From assembly GCA_018669795.1 (NCBI GenBank), contig JABHSQ010000005.1:186001-250000 (forward strand): DNA of 64,000 nt, written 5' to 3'. This DNA is from Flavobacteriaceae bacterium. GTDB lineage: Bacteria; Bacteroidota; Bacteroidia; Flavobacteriales; Flavobacteriaceae. Positions within the stretch are counted from its first letter, which is position 1. Each line of letters begins with the position of its first letter. Below the pieces are notes generated by a model that saw nothing but the letters and a program-made list of their open reading frames with translations, did no database searches and was not told the DNA's origin. Of this stretch, positions 1 to 9,799 are shown in pieces. Made by a program: the position numbers and the translations under genes.

Positions 1-381
1 GTAATACCAAATCAAACAGGATTAGAAAGCGATGTTATAACATCAGCTCCTAATCATATAGTACAGATTTCTACAACTGAAGAAACTTTTATTACCAACG
101 AAGATGGCATGAGTTTTTTTGCTGGACCTAGAAGAGATCCTTCTTATTTTGATTTTAATCGATTTATTGATATTGCAAATGGAGATGCAGCGCCAGAAGG
201 ATTTTACCCTCCAGGAGAATCAACTGATTTTTTTGTAGGATTAAATGTATTGGCAATTGCAGTTGAGGTGCCAAACTCATTATTAGGAAATGCACCACAG
301 CATATTTTAGAATCTCAAGGAACTATTAGTGGATTACCACCTGCATATAATGTATGGGTTTCTACAAAAAGAAAAGAATAA
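1..381 (+). CDS. DUF4331 family protein, C-terminal part
   Basis: The reading frame of the 109-381 ORF is open back to base 1, so the ATG at 109 is internal and the gene begins before the window. The visible 126 residues carry the DUF4331 signature: a G-M-S-F-F-A-G-P-R-R-D-P stretch followed by an FDF segment, then a later block reading VGLNVLAIAVEVP and a closing NVWVSTKR strand. DUF4331 proteins are secreted, calcium-site-like propeller-type proteins of unknown function. The next gene starts 3 nt after the stop, so the two are surely cotranscribed. Family assignment is confident; no biochemical role can be given. Confidence 0.85.
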   Translation, partial: VIPNQTGLESDVITSAPNHIVQISTTEETFITNEDGMSFFAGPRRDPSYFDFNRFIDIANGDAAPEGFYPPGESTDFFVGLNVLAIAVEVPNSLLGNAPQHILESQGTISGLPPAYNVWVSTKRKE

Positions 382-384
382 TAG

Positions 385-1110
385 ATGAAAAATTATAAAA
401 ATAAATCTTATAAATTAACTGTATTTGTTGTTTTGTTGCTTACTGCATTAATATTTGTACAATGTAAAGATGATGATGATAATGGAAATGTAATTGATGT
501 AATATCTTGTAATGATGGAATACAAAATGGAGATGAAGATGGGATTGATTGTGGAGGTTCTATATGCTCACCTTGTGAAGACAACCAATTAAATTTTGAT
601 GGTAATTTTGTTCAAGAAGATATTGCAGGTAGACCAGGAGTAAATATCATATTTGGAATTACAGACCTTTCAAAAAATAATTATAATGTATCTGAAGTTG
701 CTAATCGAACTATATTTCAAGAAGATTTCCAAGAAGTATTAGAACATTATTATGATATTTATGCTATATCATTAGATATTCCAGTAGATGAGCTAAACTA
801 TGAAAATAATATTTTTGATTGGAATGCTGGGACATTTACGACTATTATGTCTAATTATGATGCATTACAAGTAGCGCCAGATGGGCCAACAACCTATTAT
901 AACGCTACTAATAATTTAGTTTTTACTGGAAGGTATTTATCTGATGATGTTATGGATTTTACGCTCAAATTAATATTTGGTGGAGCTGATGGAACACGTT
1001 TTGATGGAAATAATAGTACGCCACAGCTAACCACAGATGATGTCGGTCTTGGTGATAGGGATTTTACATTGTCATTTCCATACCTCGAAGTTCCATTGAC
1101 TTTAGAATAA
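385..1110 (+). CDS. Cys-rich-motif lipoprotein of unknown function
   Basis: A 241-residue protein with an N-terminal hydrophobic segment ending in FVQC followed by Lys-Asp4, a typical flavobacterial lipoprotein signal with acidic residues after the cysteine. Residues about 52-75 hold a compact Cys motif, CNDGIQNGDEDGIDCGG followed by CxxC, which is seen at the N-terminus of many secreted Bacteroidota proteins and resembles a small calcium- or disulfide-stabilised linker. The remaining 165 residues look beta-rich and I do not recognise the fold. It begins 3 nt after the DUF4331 gene, suggesting the two products act together at the cell envelope. The gene is followed by a strong palindrome that should terminate it. 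Confidence 0.8.
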   Translation: MKNYKNKSYKLTVFVVLLLTALIFVQCKDDDDNGNVIDVISCNDGIQNGDEDGIDCGGSICSPCEDNQLNFDGNFVQEDIAGRPGVNIIFGITDLSKNNYNVSEVANRTIFQEDFQEVLEHYYDIYAISLDIPVDELNYENNIFDWNAGTFTTIMSNYDALQVAPDGPTTYYNATNNLVFTGRYLSDDVMDFTLKLIFGGADGTRFDGNNSTPQLTTDDVGLGDRDFTLSFPYLEVPLTLE

Positions 1111-1193
1111 ATTTAACCTTATTTCTTTTTGGTTTCAAAATATTTTTTTGAATATAACTTTCAATACTAACTATTTTTAAATTCAAATTTGGA

Positions 1194-1236
1194 AATAAAA
1201 AAAAACGGTAAAAATTTTTGCGGTTTTTTTATTTTG
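1194..1236. terminator. Bidirectional terminator between convergent genes
   Basis: A long imperfect inverted repeat lies between the lipoprotein gene (+) and the sodC-like gene (-). Its arms read aaataaaaaaaaacgg and cggtttttttatttt around a central taaaaatttttg, with a mismatch in the GC-containing step. The A-tract and T-tract make it usable from both strands. Confidence 0.6.
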
Positions 1237-1237
1237 T

Positions 1238-1822
1238 TTAAAGTATAATTCCACCACAAATAATTCTTGCCCCTGCAGCACCTGAAGGTTGAGATGTGAA
1301 ATCATCAGTTCCTTGATGTACAATAATTGCTTTACCTAAAATATTTTTGGTGTCATCTTCACAACCGATACACCATTCAGTAGTTTCCATAGTTATCTTT
1401 CCATAACCATTATCTATAACATTAAAATTACCGATATCTCCTTTGTGGTATCCGTCTTCATTTCCCCATTTACCATGGTTTGTAAATGTAGGGTTCCAGT
1501 GACCTCCAGCAGATTTTCCATCTATAGAGGAGCAATCTGCTTTTTCATGAATGTGTATGGCGTGCATACCAGGTGATAACCCCTGAAATTTAGCTGCTAA
1601 ACTAACCACTCCATCTACTTCTTTAAAAATTAGTTTTCCAACAGCCTTACTTCCACTTTTCGGTTCGAATTGTACTATAATTTCTTTTTTTTCTTGAGAG
1701 ATAGGAGAAGGGCTAACTTCTTCTGTTTTTTCAACTGTTGTCAGTGAATTTTTATTTTTTTCTTTACAAGAAATAAGTGTAATAAAGATTAAGGCTATTA
1801 AAGGAAATACTATTTTTTTCAT
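1238..1822 (-). CDS. sodC: Superoxide dismutase [Cu-Zn] family lipoprotein
   Basis: Detoxifies superoxide outside the cytoplasm. The 194-residue product has a lipoprotein signal ending at Cys19 (ITLISC) and a roughly 25-residue charged linker before the SOD domain. All metal ligands of the family are visible: H90 and H92 (Cu), H108 (bridging), H116, H126 and D129 (Zn) and H169 (Cu). The C-terminal GAAGARIICGGII block supplies the active-site Arg (R186) and a Cys (C189) that can pair with C97. Length and motif order fit bacterial SodC, so activity is likely. It is monocistronic by position, ending at the shared palindromic terminator. A Bacteroidota-like -7 sequence TACCTTTA, one mismatch from consensus, lies just upstream of the start. 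Confidence 0.93.
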   Translation of the reverse strand: MKKIVFPLIALIFITLISCKEKNKNSLTTVEKTEEVSPSPISQEKKEIIVQFEPKSGSKAVGKLIFKEVDGVVSLAAKFQGLSPGMHAIHIHEKADCSSIDGKSAGGHWNPTFTNHGKWGNEDGYHKGDIGNFNVIDNGYGKITMETTEWCIGCEDDTKNILGKAIIVHQGTDDFTSQPSGAAGARIICGGIIL

Positions 1823-1913
1823 AATTATATTTTTATATTGGATTAAAGGTAATTAACTTTTATGGATTGTATCAATTGTATCAGAAAATCAGGTTATCAC
1901 AAAATAGCATCAT

Positions 1914-2666
1914 TTAATTAATTAATTTTTTTAAAAAATGAATATTGTTATGCCAATTGTACTTTCCTTCAATTTTTAAATTAAAATCACCAATACTATC
2001 TTTATTCCAAATATCAATTCTTGGAATTTGAAAGGGGTCTGTATTTTTAGAAATAGTTCCAAATTGAGTTGTGAAAGCGTGATTATATTTTTTAGATTTA
2101 ACAATATCTACAACCTTTTGATTATATTGACCGAAAGGATAACAAAAATTATTAATAGGAATAGAAAACTTATCTTCTAACCATTTTTTACTATATTCAA
2201 TTTCATATTCTAAATCTTTAACATTTAATTTCCGCAAATTTAAATGTGAAAAACTATGAGATCCAAAAGTAATTTTTTTACTTTTAATCATCTCTGTAAT
2301 TTGTGAATTACTTAAATATTCTTTTTTATTGGATTTAATAAATTTGGGACATACAAAAATATGAGAATGAAAATTATAGTGCTCTAATTGTTTCAAACAA
2401 ATTTCAAATAATTCACTAAATCCATCATCAAATGTTAAAATACATTTACGGTTTGGGTTAAATAAATCTTCAACATGATCTGGACTTTCAATGTTTTTAT
2501 GTTTTAAAAAACGTATTTGTTCGAAAAAAGAATCCAACTGCAACTGATAAAGTTTGGGCGTAAAATCATGATTAAAATCATTAATGGAGTGATAGGTTAA
2601 TGCAAAACTATCTAAAGATTTGAAGGGATAAAATTTACTTATTGTTGAATAAATTTCTTTTTTCAT
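1914..2666 (-). CDS. Polysaccharide deacetylase family protein (NodB homology)
   Basis: A 250-residue carbohydrate esterase family 4 protein. The three classical NodB motifs are present: TFDDG with the catalytic base and metal Asp (D80-D81), HSFSH with two metal-binding His (H135, H139), and the YPFGQ motif near residue 174. Members remove N-acetyl or O-acetyl groups from chitin-, peptidoglycan- or exopolysaccharide-type polymers. No signal peptide is obvious, so the protein is either cytoplasmic or exported without a cleaved leader; some relatives act in capsule or lipopolysaccharide pathways. The substrate cannot be told from sequence. The neighbours do not form a glycan locus. Confidence 0.85.
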   Translation of the reverse strand: MKKEIYSTISKFYPFKSLDSFALTYHSINDFNHDFTPKLYQLQLDSFFEQIRFLKHKNIESPDHVEDLFNPNRKCILTFDDGFSELFEICLKQLEHYNFHSHIFVCPKFIKSNKKEYLSNSQITEMIKSKKITFGSHSFSHLNLRKLNVKDLEYEIEYSKKWLEDKFSIPINNFCYPFGQYNQKVVDIVKSKKYNHAFTTQFGTISKNTDPFQIPRIDIWNKDSIGDFNLKIEGKYNWHNNIHFLKKLIN

Positions 2667-2694
2667 ACTTATTTTTTATTTTGCTTAAAGGTAA

Positions 2695-5600
2695 TTAGTT
2701 TTCTTTTATGAAATAGGATTGAGTCTTTTTAAATGGGGATAGATTTATTTGGTTCATTTCCATTTTATAATTTTCCCAATCTTTTTCAAAAAATAAATTG
2801 GTTTCTTTTAAAACAACTTCCAATTTATCTTTTACCTGCTGAATTAAAATTATTTCAGTTTCTGTAATCCCATATGGCCTGCTACTAGAATACCAATTTG
2901 CAGTACTTATTCTGTTCGCAATAGTTACATAGGAACTATTCGTTATTCCTTGTCGCTTATCTTCTTTACCAATAAACTTATCTATTATAGAATCAATTCT
3001 TTTGATAATAATCTTACTTGCTTTTATTTCTTCTAGGTATAAAACCTTATCCTTTTTAGCCAAATCAACTTTGTATTTTTCAGCAATGCCTTTACTTTCA
3101 GCTAATTGTTTAACCGCATTAGCAGTAGTTTGCGTTAATACTTCTAATTCTTTTCCTTTTTGATAGATATCATTAATTGTAATTTCCGAAACCTCAACTC
3201 TAGGATCGCTCTTAATTTGAATAGCACTTGATGTGGTGTGGTCCAAGTAATTTAATTCTAAGCGATAGGTTCCTGGTTTAACCGAAACACCTCTTGGTTC
3301 ATTTTTACGTTTTTTTATTTTACGTGAAGGCCTGTCGACTCCAGCTTCATTCATAGACCAACGCCAATAATAAATACCTGTACTGTCGGGTGTTTTTTTC
3401 TTTAAACTTCGAATCAATCGAACCCCATCATAAATTTTTAAATAAATAGAATCTTTATGTTTGCCTTCAGTCTCTTTTTTATCTTCATCATCTTCTTCAT
3501 TTTGTTCTGAGGAATCCATATCCCTTATAATTTCTTTTTCTTTTTTCTGAAAATAATAGGGTATTCTTGCTCCATAAACCCTGTTTTCTCCTTGAAATAT
3601 AGCATCTGCAGCAAACCGACTACCCGTAGGTTGTTTAAAAGAAACTTGATAAGCATCAGGAGCTTCAAACAAAACAATATCTGAAGCCATCACTTGATTG
3701 TTTTTTGCAATATCTCTTAAGGGTATTAAGTCATCTAATACCCATGCAGCACGTCCAAAAGTTCCAATAACCAAATCATTTTCTCGTTCCTGAATTACCA
3801 AATCTTTAACGGGAACGGTAGGGAAACCATTGGTCCATTTTGTCCATGAATATCCAGCATCTATTGAAAGGTATAATCCATCATCTGTACCAAGAAATAA
3901 TAAATTCTTCTCTACGGGATCTTCAATAATACAGAGCGCATAACTCAAAACATCATCTTTGTCAACAATTCGTTGCCAAGATTTGCCATAATTAGAGGTC
4001 CTATAAGCGTAGGGTTCATAATTAAATCTTCGGTAATCATTAGCAATTAATAATGCTTCTCCTCTATTTTTATTGGAAGCCTTTATTTGTGTGATCCAAC
4101 TTCCCTTTGGTAAGCCAGATAAGTTATTGGAAACTTCATTCCATCTATTTCCTCCATTTTGAGTATAATGAACCCGACCATCATCAGTAGCAACCCAAAT
4201 CATATCTTGTTCTATGGGAGAAGGTTCTATTACTAAAATAGTAGTATGATTTTCAGCTCCAGTAGCATCCATGCTTATTCCTCCGCTTTCATTTTGTTTT
4301 TGTTTCTCAGGATCATTTGTGGTAAGATCTCCTGAAATTAGTTCCCAGCTAAGACCTTTATCGGTTGATTTATGTACAAACTGACTGCCAAAATAAATGG
4401 TGCTATTATTATATGGATCTATATTAATTGCAGAATTCCAATTAAAACGAAGCTTTACATCAGGATCAGGATGAGTTGGACGAACCGTATAATTATTTCC
4501 AGTTTGCCAATCATAACGACTTACATATCCCTGTTGACTCATAGTCCACCCATACCGGCTATTATCGCGATCTGGTATCACATCAAAACCATCTCCAAAA
4601 GATATTTCTTGCCAATAATCATTTCTAATTCCTTGCGAACGAAATACATAAGAAGGACCTTTCCAGCTACCGTTATCTTGCATTCCTCCATATATATTAT
4701 ATGGAAACTCATTATCAACTGCAATATGATAAAATTGAGCTACCGGTAAGTTTCCAATAAATCGCCAAGTTTTTCCTCCATCATGAGTAATGTTCAAACC
4801 TCCATCGTTTCCGTCAATCATAAAATTGCCATTGTCTGGATGAATCCACCAAGCGTGATGATCAGGATGTACACCATTATCCACACCATAAGCAGGCATT
4901 AATTGAGAAAAATTTTCCCCGCCATCTTCAGAAACATTTACATAAGTAAATACAGAATAAACTCTATTTTCATTTTGTGGGTCTACAAATATATCACTAT
5001 AATAAAAAGGACGATTTCCGATGTCACTTTTGTCATTTATTTTTTTAAATGTAAAACCTCCGTCTTCACTTTTATACAAAGCATTTTTTTTTGCTTCAAT
5101 AAGGGCATATACTATATCGGGTTTGTTTTTAGCTATAGCTAAACCAATTCTTCCTAGATTTCCTTTTGGTAAACCATTTTTATCGGTTCGTTCTTCCCAA
5201 GTTTCACCTCCATTATGAGTAATGAAAATACCAGATCCTTCTCCGCCAGAATTGAAAAACCATGGTTCTCTTTTATGTTCCCAAAGCGCTACTATTAATT
5301 TATTAGGATTGTTAGGATCCATAACCATATCACCTACACCAGTTTTATTAGTAGCATATAATATTTTATTCCAAGTTTTACCTCCATCTTTAGTTTTATA
5401 AACACCTCGCTCTTCATGTTCTCCCCAAGGAGAACCTATAGCTCCAATATATATGATATTTGGATTAGTTGGGTCAATAATAATGCGGTGGATATGACGT
5501 GTATTTTCAAGTCCCATAAGGTCCCAATTCTTTCCTGCGTCTAAAGATCGATAAACACCATAACCACCATTTAAACTATTTCTTGGATTTCCTTCACCAG

Positions 5601-5910
5601 TACCTAGCCATATAACAGACGGATTGGATTGTTGTATGGTAACGGCTCCAATTGATGCAGTAGCTTCTTTTTCAAATATTGGTTTCCATTTAACACCTCC
5701 ACTTTCAGATTTCCATAAACCACCTGAAGCGGTTCCTACGTAAATTATCTCAGGATTTTTTGTTACCACATCTATTGCTGTTATGCGACCAGACATTCCG
5801 CCAGGCCCAATGTTACGAGGCTTCATGTCTTTTAAAATATCTGTTGAAAAATCTTGAGCGGAAAGCGATGTTGTTATAATCAGCAGTATCAAAGAAATTA
5901 AATTCTTCAT
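2695..5910 (-). CDS. Large secreted BNR/VPS10-like beta-propeller protein
   Basis: A 1071-residue protein with a Sec signal peptide ending near SLSAQ (about residue 18). Residues about 30-740 form repeated propeller blades carrying Asp-box-like turns such as SESGGVKW, SLDAGKNW, TKDGGKTW and THDGGETW, the pattern of the sortilin/VPS10 and YCF48-like glycosyl hydrolase families common in Bacteroidota. The last 300 residues include a short acidic low-complexity stretch (EQNEEDDEDKKE), a beta-rich domain and a helical tail. I see no T9SS sorting domain and no convincing catalytic residues for a glycosidase, so an enzyme name would be unsafe. It may be periplasmic or surface-bound. It stands alone, 28 nt upstream of the deacetylase gene. 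Confidence 0.85.
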   Translation of the reverse strand: MKNLISLILLIITTSLSAQDFSTDILKDMKPRNIGPGGMSGRITAIDVVTKNPEIIYVGTASGGLWKSESGGVKWKPIFEKEATASIGAVTIQQSNPSVIWLGTGEGNPRNSLNGGYGVYRSLDAGKNWDLMGLENTRHIHRIIIDPTNPNIIYIGAIGSPWGEHEERGVYKTKDGGKTWNKILYATNKTGVGDMVMDPNNPNKLIVALWEHKREPWFFNSGGEGSGIFITHNGGETWEERTDKNGLPKGNLGRIGLAIAKNKPDIVYALIEAKKNALYKSEDGGFTFKKINDKSDIGNRPFYYSDIFVDPQNENRVYSVFTYVNVSEDGGENFSQLMPAYGVDNGVHPDHHAWWIHPDNGNFMIDGNDGGLNITHDGGKTWRFIGNLPVAQFYHIAVDNEFPYNIYGGMQDNGSWKGPSYVFRSQGIRNDYWQEISFGDGFDVIPDRDNSRYGWTMSQQGYVSRYDWQTGNNYTVRPTHPDPDVKLRFNWNSAINIDPYNNSTIYFGSQFVHKSTDKGLSWELISGDLTTNDPEKQKQNESGGISMDATGAENHTTILVIEPSPIEQDMIWVATDDGRVHYTQNGGNRWNEVSNNLSGLPKGSWITQIKASNKNRGEALLIANDYRRFNYEPYAYRTSNYGKSWQRIVDKDDVLSYALCIIEDPVEKNLLFLGTDDGLYLSIDAGYSWTKWTNGFPTVPVKDLVIQERENDLVIGTFGRAAWVLDDLIPLRDIAKNNQVMASDIVLFEAPDAYQVSFKQPTGSRFAADAIFQGENRVYGARIPYYFQKKEKEIIRDMDSSEQNEEDDEDKKETEGKHKDSIYLKIYDGVRLIRSLKKKTPDSTGIYYWRWSMNEAGVDRPSRKIKKRKNEPRGVSVKPGTYRLELNYLDHTTSSAIQIKSDPRVEVSEITINDIYQKGKELEVLTQTTANAVKQLAESKGIAEKYKVDLAKKDKVLYLEEIKASKIIIKRIDSIIDKFIGKEDKRQGITNSSYVTIANRISTANWYSSSRPYGITETEIILIQQVKDKLEVVLKETNLFFEKDWENYKMEMNQINLSPFKKTQSYFIKEN

Positions 5911-5994
5911 ATTTGAAAGGTTTTTAATATGTTCTAAAGATAAAAAATGAATCTAGAAAAAATTGATATAATTGGAACTTTAACAAATGAAATT

Positions 5995-6759
5995 TTAACA
6001 CAAGCTAGAAATGGCTTTTATTAATAATAAAAGTCCACTAAGCACCATAATTATTATTACTAGTTTGCGAAATAACAAACTACTCATTTTTGCTAATACT
6101 CGTTTTCCTATTAGGTTTCCGAAAGTAGCACCTATTCCTAAGGAAATTCCATAAATCCAAAGTTCAGTGGTAAGCAATCCAAAAAAAGTATAACTACTAA
6201 CTTGTGCAATTCCAAGAAAAAAGGAATTAGCAGCTTTTGTACCTACTAATGCTTCTTTTGTGATTCCAGAATTTAAATAAAAGGGATTAAGAATTGGGCC
6301 CATGCCTCCAGTGAAAGTTCTTATGATGGATACTAAAAAACCTAAAGGAATAAAATACCAAAGCGGTGCTTTAAAAGACCGTTCTTTTTTTCCAAATCGA
6401 TACTGAAAAAAGGTACTTATTAAAAATAAAGCTACGATTATTTGAAGCCAATTAATTTTTATTTCAGAAAAAAACCAAGCGGCTAAAAAAGCTCCTAAAA
6501 TGGCTGAAGGGACATAATACCAAAATACTTTCCAAACGATATTTTTCCAAAATAGGATGATTCTTGAAGGCCTACTTATAAATGCTCCAAGATTTATGAT
6601 AGGTGCAGTTTTTGTAGTTCCAACAATTAAATTTAATAATGGAATCAGCATTAATGCACCACCACCACCACTAATAGTTGATATTGAAAAGGTTATTACT
6701 CCTGCAATAAATAAAAATAGGATTAATAAAAAATCTATATTAGTAGCAATTTCGATCAT
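5995..6759 (-). CDS. TSUP family transporter (TauE/SafE-type)
   Basis: A 254-residue integral membrane protein with about eight hydrophobic helices arranged in two similar halves, the fold of the TSUP (DUF81) family that exports or imports sulfite, sulfoacetate and related small organic anions. The first half contains the Gly-rich STISGGGGALMLIPLL segment and the second the TGGMGPILNPFYL segment, the paired conserved motifs of the family. Its start is 28 nt downstream of the SulP gene, which suggests cotranscription and a shared role in sulfur-oxyanion traffic, though the substrate is inferred from family membership only. Confidence 0.85.
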   Translation of the reverse strand: MIEIATNIDFLLILFLFIAGVITFSISTISGGGGALMLIPLLNLIVGTTKTAPIINLGAFISRPSRIILFWKNIVWKVFWYYVPSAILGAFLAAWFFSEIKINWLQIIVALFLISTFFQYRFGKKERSFKAPLWYFIPLGFLVSIIRTFTGGMGPILNPFYLNSGITKEALVGTKAANSFFLGIAQVSSYTFFGLLTTELWIYGISLGIGATFGNLIGKRVLAKMSSLLFRKLVIIIMVLSGLLLLIKAISSLC

Positions 6760-6787
6760 TTATTAAATTGATATTAATGATGCTTTT

Positions 6788-8401
6788 CTATACGTCACTA
6801 TCTAATAAATCTGTAACTACATGATAACGTGGGTCCTCAATAGATGTCTCAATAATTTCATTAAACTTAGGATTTGCTTTTAATAATATTATTTTACATT
6901 CGGGACTTAAATGTGTAAGTTTTATATTTTTTCCTAGCGATAGGTATTTATTGGTCACATTTCGCAAGGACTCTATCCCTGAATGATCCCCTACTTTTGA
7001 TTCTATAAAATCGATTTCAATTAGTTCAGGGTCATTTTTAAAATCAAATTTTGAGTTAAAAGACTGTGATGATCCAAAAAATAAGGGTCCCCATATTTCA
7101 TAAACTTTGGTACCGTTTTCTTTAATTCTTTTACGTGCTCTAATTTTTGTAGCACTTTGCCAAGAAAAAACTAAGGCTGACATAATTACCCCAACAATTA
7201 CTGCAATTGCTAAATCTTGCCATACTGTAATAGCAGAAACTGTGATTAATACAATAGCATCAGCAAGAGGAATTTTATGAAGAATTCTAAAACTACTCCA
7301 AGCAAAAGTTCCAATAACTACCATAAACATTACACCCACTAAAGCTGCAATTGGTATCTGTTCAATTAAAGGGGCGCCAAAAAGCACAAAGCCTAAAAGT
7401 GCAAGGGCAGCTACAATTCCAGATAATCTACCTCGACCACCAGAATTTACATTTATGATGGATTGTCCTATCATTGCACAACCTCCCATACCTCCAAATA
7501 ATCCATTCAATATGTTTGCTCCACCTTGAGCTACACATTCTCTGTTTCCTGACCCTCGAGTCTCAGTCATATCATCAATAAGGTTTAATGTCATTAAAGA
7601 TTCTATAAGGCCTACAGCTGCTAATAAAAAAGCAGTTGAAAAAATTAAATCCCAATTACCAGCAAGGGTATCAAATAATCCAAAAATTTGAGCTTGAAAA
7701 CTAGGTAATGAACCTTGTAATCCTTCACCACCACTATCTATAATAAATGATCCAACAGTACTTACATTTACATCTCCAAATATCGTAATAGCCGCAACTA
7801 CAATAATAGCAACTAATGCTGCTGGAACTTTTTTGGTGACCTTTGGTAATAAAAACATGATTGCCATAGTAAGACCAACAAATCCAAGCATAATCCAAAG
7901 GTTTGAACCTTGAATCCACTCTAAATTTCCATTTATTTTTTCTTTAAAAAGTCCTAATTGAGATAAAAATATTACAATAGCCAGACCGTTTACAAAACCC
8001 ATCATTACAGAATGGGGGATAAGCCTAACAAATTTTCCTAATTTAAATACACCAGCTGATATCTGAATTGCACCCACAAAGAGCAGAGTAATAAACAACC
8101 ATTGAAGGCCTAAGTTCTCAATTGGTGTTTCTAATCCAATTCCAACATCATTTCCCTTTTGAATTAAATGAACCATTACTACAGCCATAGCTCCAGTAGC
8201 TCCTGAAATCATTCCTGGTCGACCACCAAATATTGCGGTGACAATTCCCATCATAAAAGCACCGTAAAGTCCTACTAATGGATCAATTCCTGCAACAAAA
8301 GCAAAAGCTACTGCTTCTGGTATTAGCGCTAGGGCAACCGTAAGACCAGATAAGATATCGTTCTTGGGATTGAAGGTAAAGTTTTTAAGTAATTTTTGCA
8401 T
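6788..8401 (-). CDS. SulP family inorganic anion transporter with STAS domain
   Basis: A 537-residue secondary transporter. Residues about 10-400 give 10 or more membrane helices beginning with the SulP signature SGLTVALALIPEAVAFAFVAG, and residues about 420-530 form a cytoplasmic STAS domain (GPLFFGSSQSF near its start). SulP proteins move sulfate, bicarbonate or other oxyanions, often coupled to sodium or protons. The downstream TSUP gene points to sulfate or sulfite, but bicarbonate import is an alternative in marine bacteria. A perfect -7 element lies about 22 nt upstream of the start. Confidence 0.9.
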   Translation of the reverse strand: MQKLLKNFTFNPKNDILSGLTVALALIPEAVAFAFVAGIDPLVGLYGAFMMGIVTAIFGGRPGMISGATGAMAVVMVHLIQKGNDVGIGLETPIENLGLQWLFITLLFVGAIQISAGVFKLGKFVRLIPHSVMMGFVNGLAIVIFLSQLGLFKEKINGNLEWIQGSNLWIMLGFVGLTMAIMFLLPKVTKKVPAALVAIIVVAAITIFGDVNVSTVGSFIIDSGGEGLQGSLPSFQAQIFGLFDTLAGNWDLIFSTAFLLAAVGLIESLMTLNLIDDMTETRGSGNRECVAQGGANILNGLFGGMGGCAMIGQSIINVNSGGRGRLSGIVAALALLGFVLFGAPLIEQIPIAALVGVMFMVVIGTFAWSSFRILHKIPLADAIVLITVSAITVWQDLAIAVIVGVIMSALVFSWQSATKIRARKRIKENGTKVYEIWGPLFFGSSQSFNSKFDFKNDPELIEIDFIESKVGDHSGIESLRNVTNKYLSLGKNIKLTHLSPECKIILLKANPKFNEIIETSIEDPRYHVVTDLLDSDV

Positions 8402-8423
8402 TTCTATGTATTTCTGAAGCGCG

Positions 8424-8431
8424 CAAATATA
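8424..8431 (-). promoter_or_regulatory. -7 promoter element of the sulP-TSUP pair
   Basis: On the minus strand this reads TATATTTG, matching the Bacteroidota -7 consensus TAnnTTTG exactly. No clear TTTG is seen 19-21 nt upstream, so only the -7 half is supported. Confidence 0.5.
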
Positions 8432-8498
8432 GACTTTTAAAAAGGAGTTTTTTGTTTTGGTAAATAAACTTTAAAGAAAAAATTGTTTATTTTTCACA

Positions 8499-9747
<1,249 letters not shown>

Positions 9748-9772
9748 AGAAACAGTTTACTAAAAATTTTCG

Positions 9773-9780
9773 CAAAGGTA
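9773..9780 (-). promoter_or_regulatory. -7 promoter element of the helicase gene
   Basis: Minus-strand TACCTTTG is an exact TAnnTTTG match 25 nt upstream of the helicase start codon. No good -33 TTTG is visible. It shows the promoter is still intact upstream of a broken gene. Confidence 0.5.
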
Positions 9781-9799
9781 GTGTAATTTAATTCCTATT

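Noticed and set aside
4372-4749. 125-codon plus-strand ORF inside the BNR-propeller gene
   Set aside because: Ile-rich antisense shadow of a clear 1071-codon gene.
2695-5910. Sialidase or glycosidase function for the BNR-repeat protein
   Set aside because: Asp-box turns alone are structural; no catalytic Arg triad or Tyr/Glu pair was recognisable.
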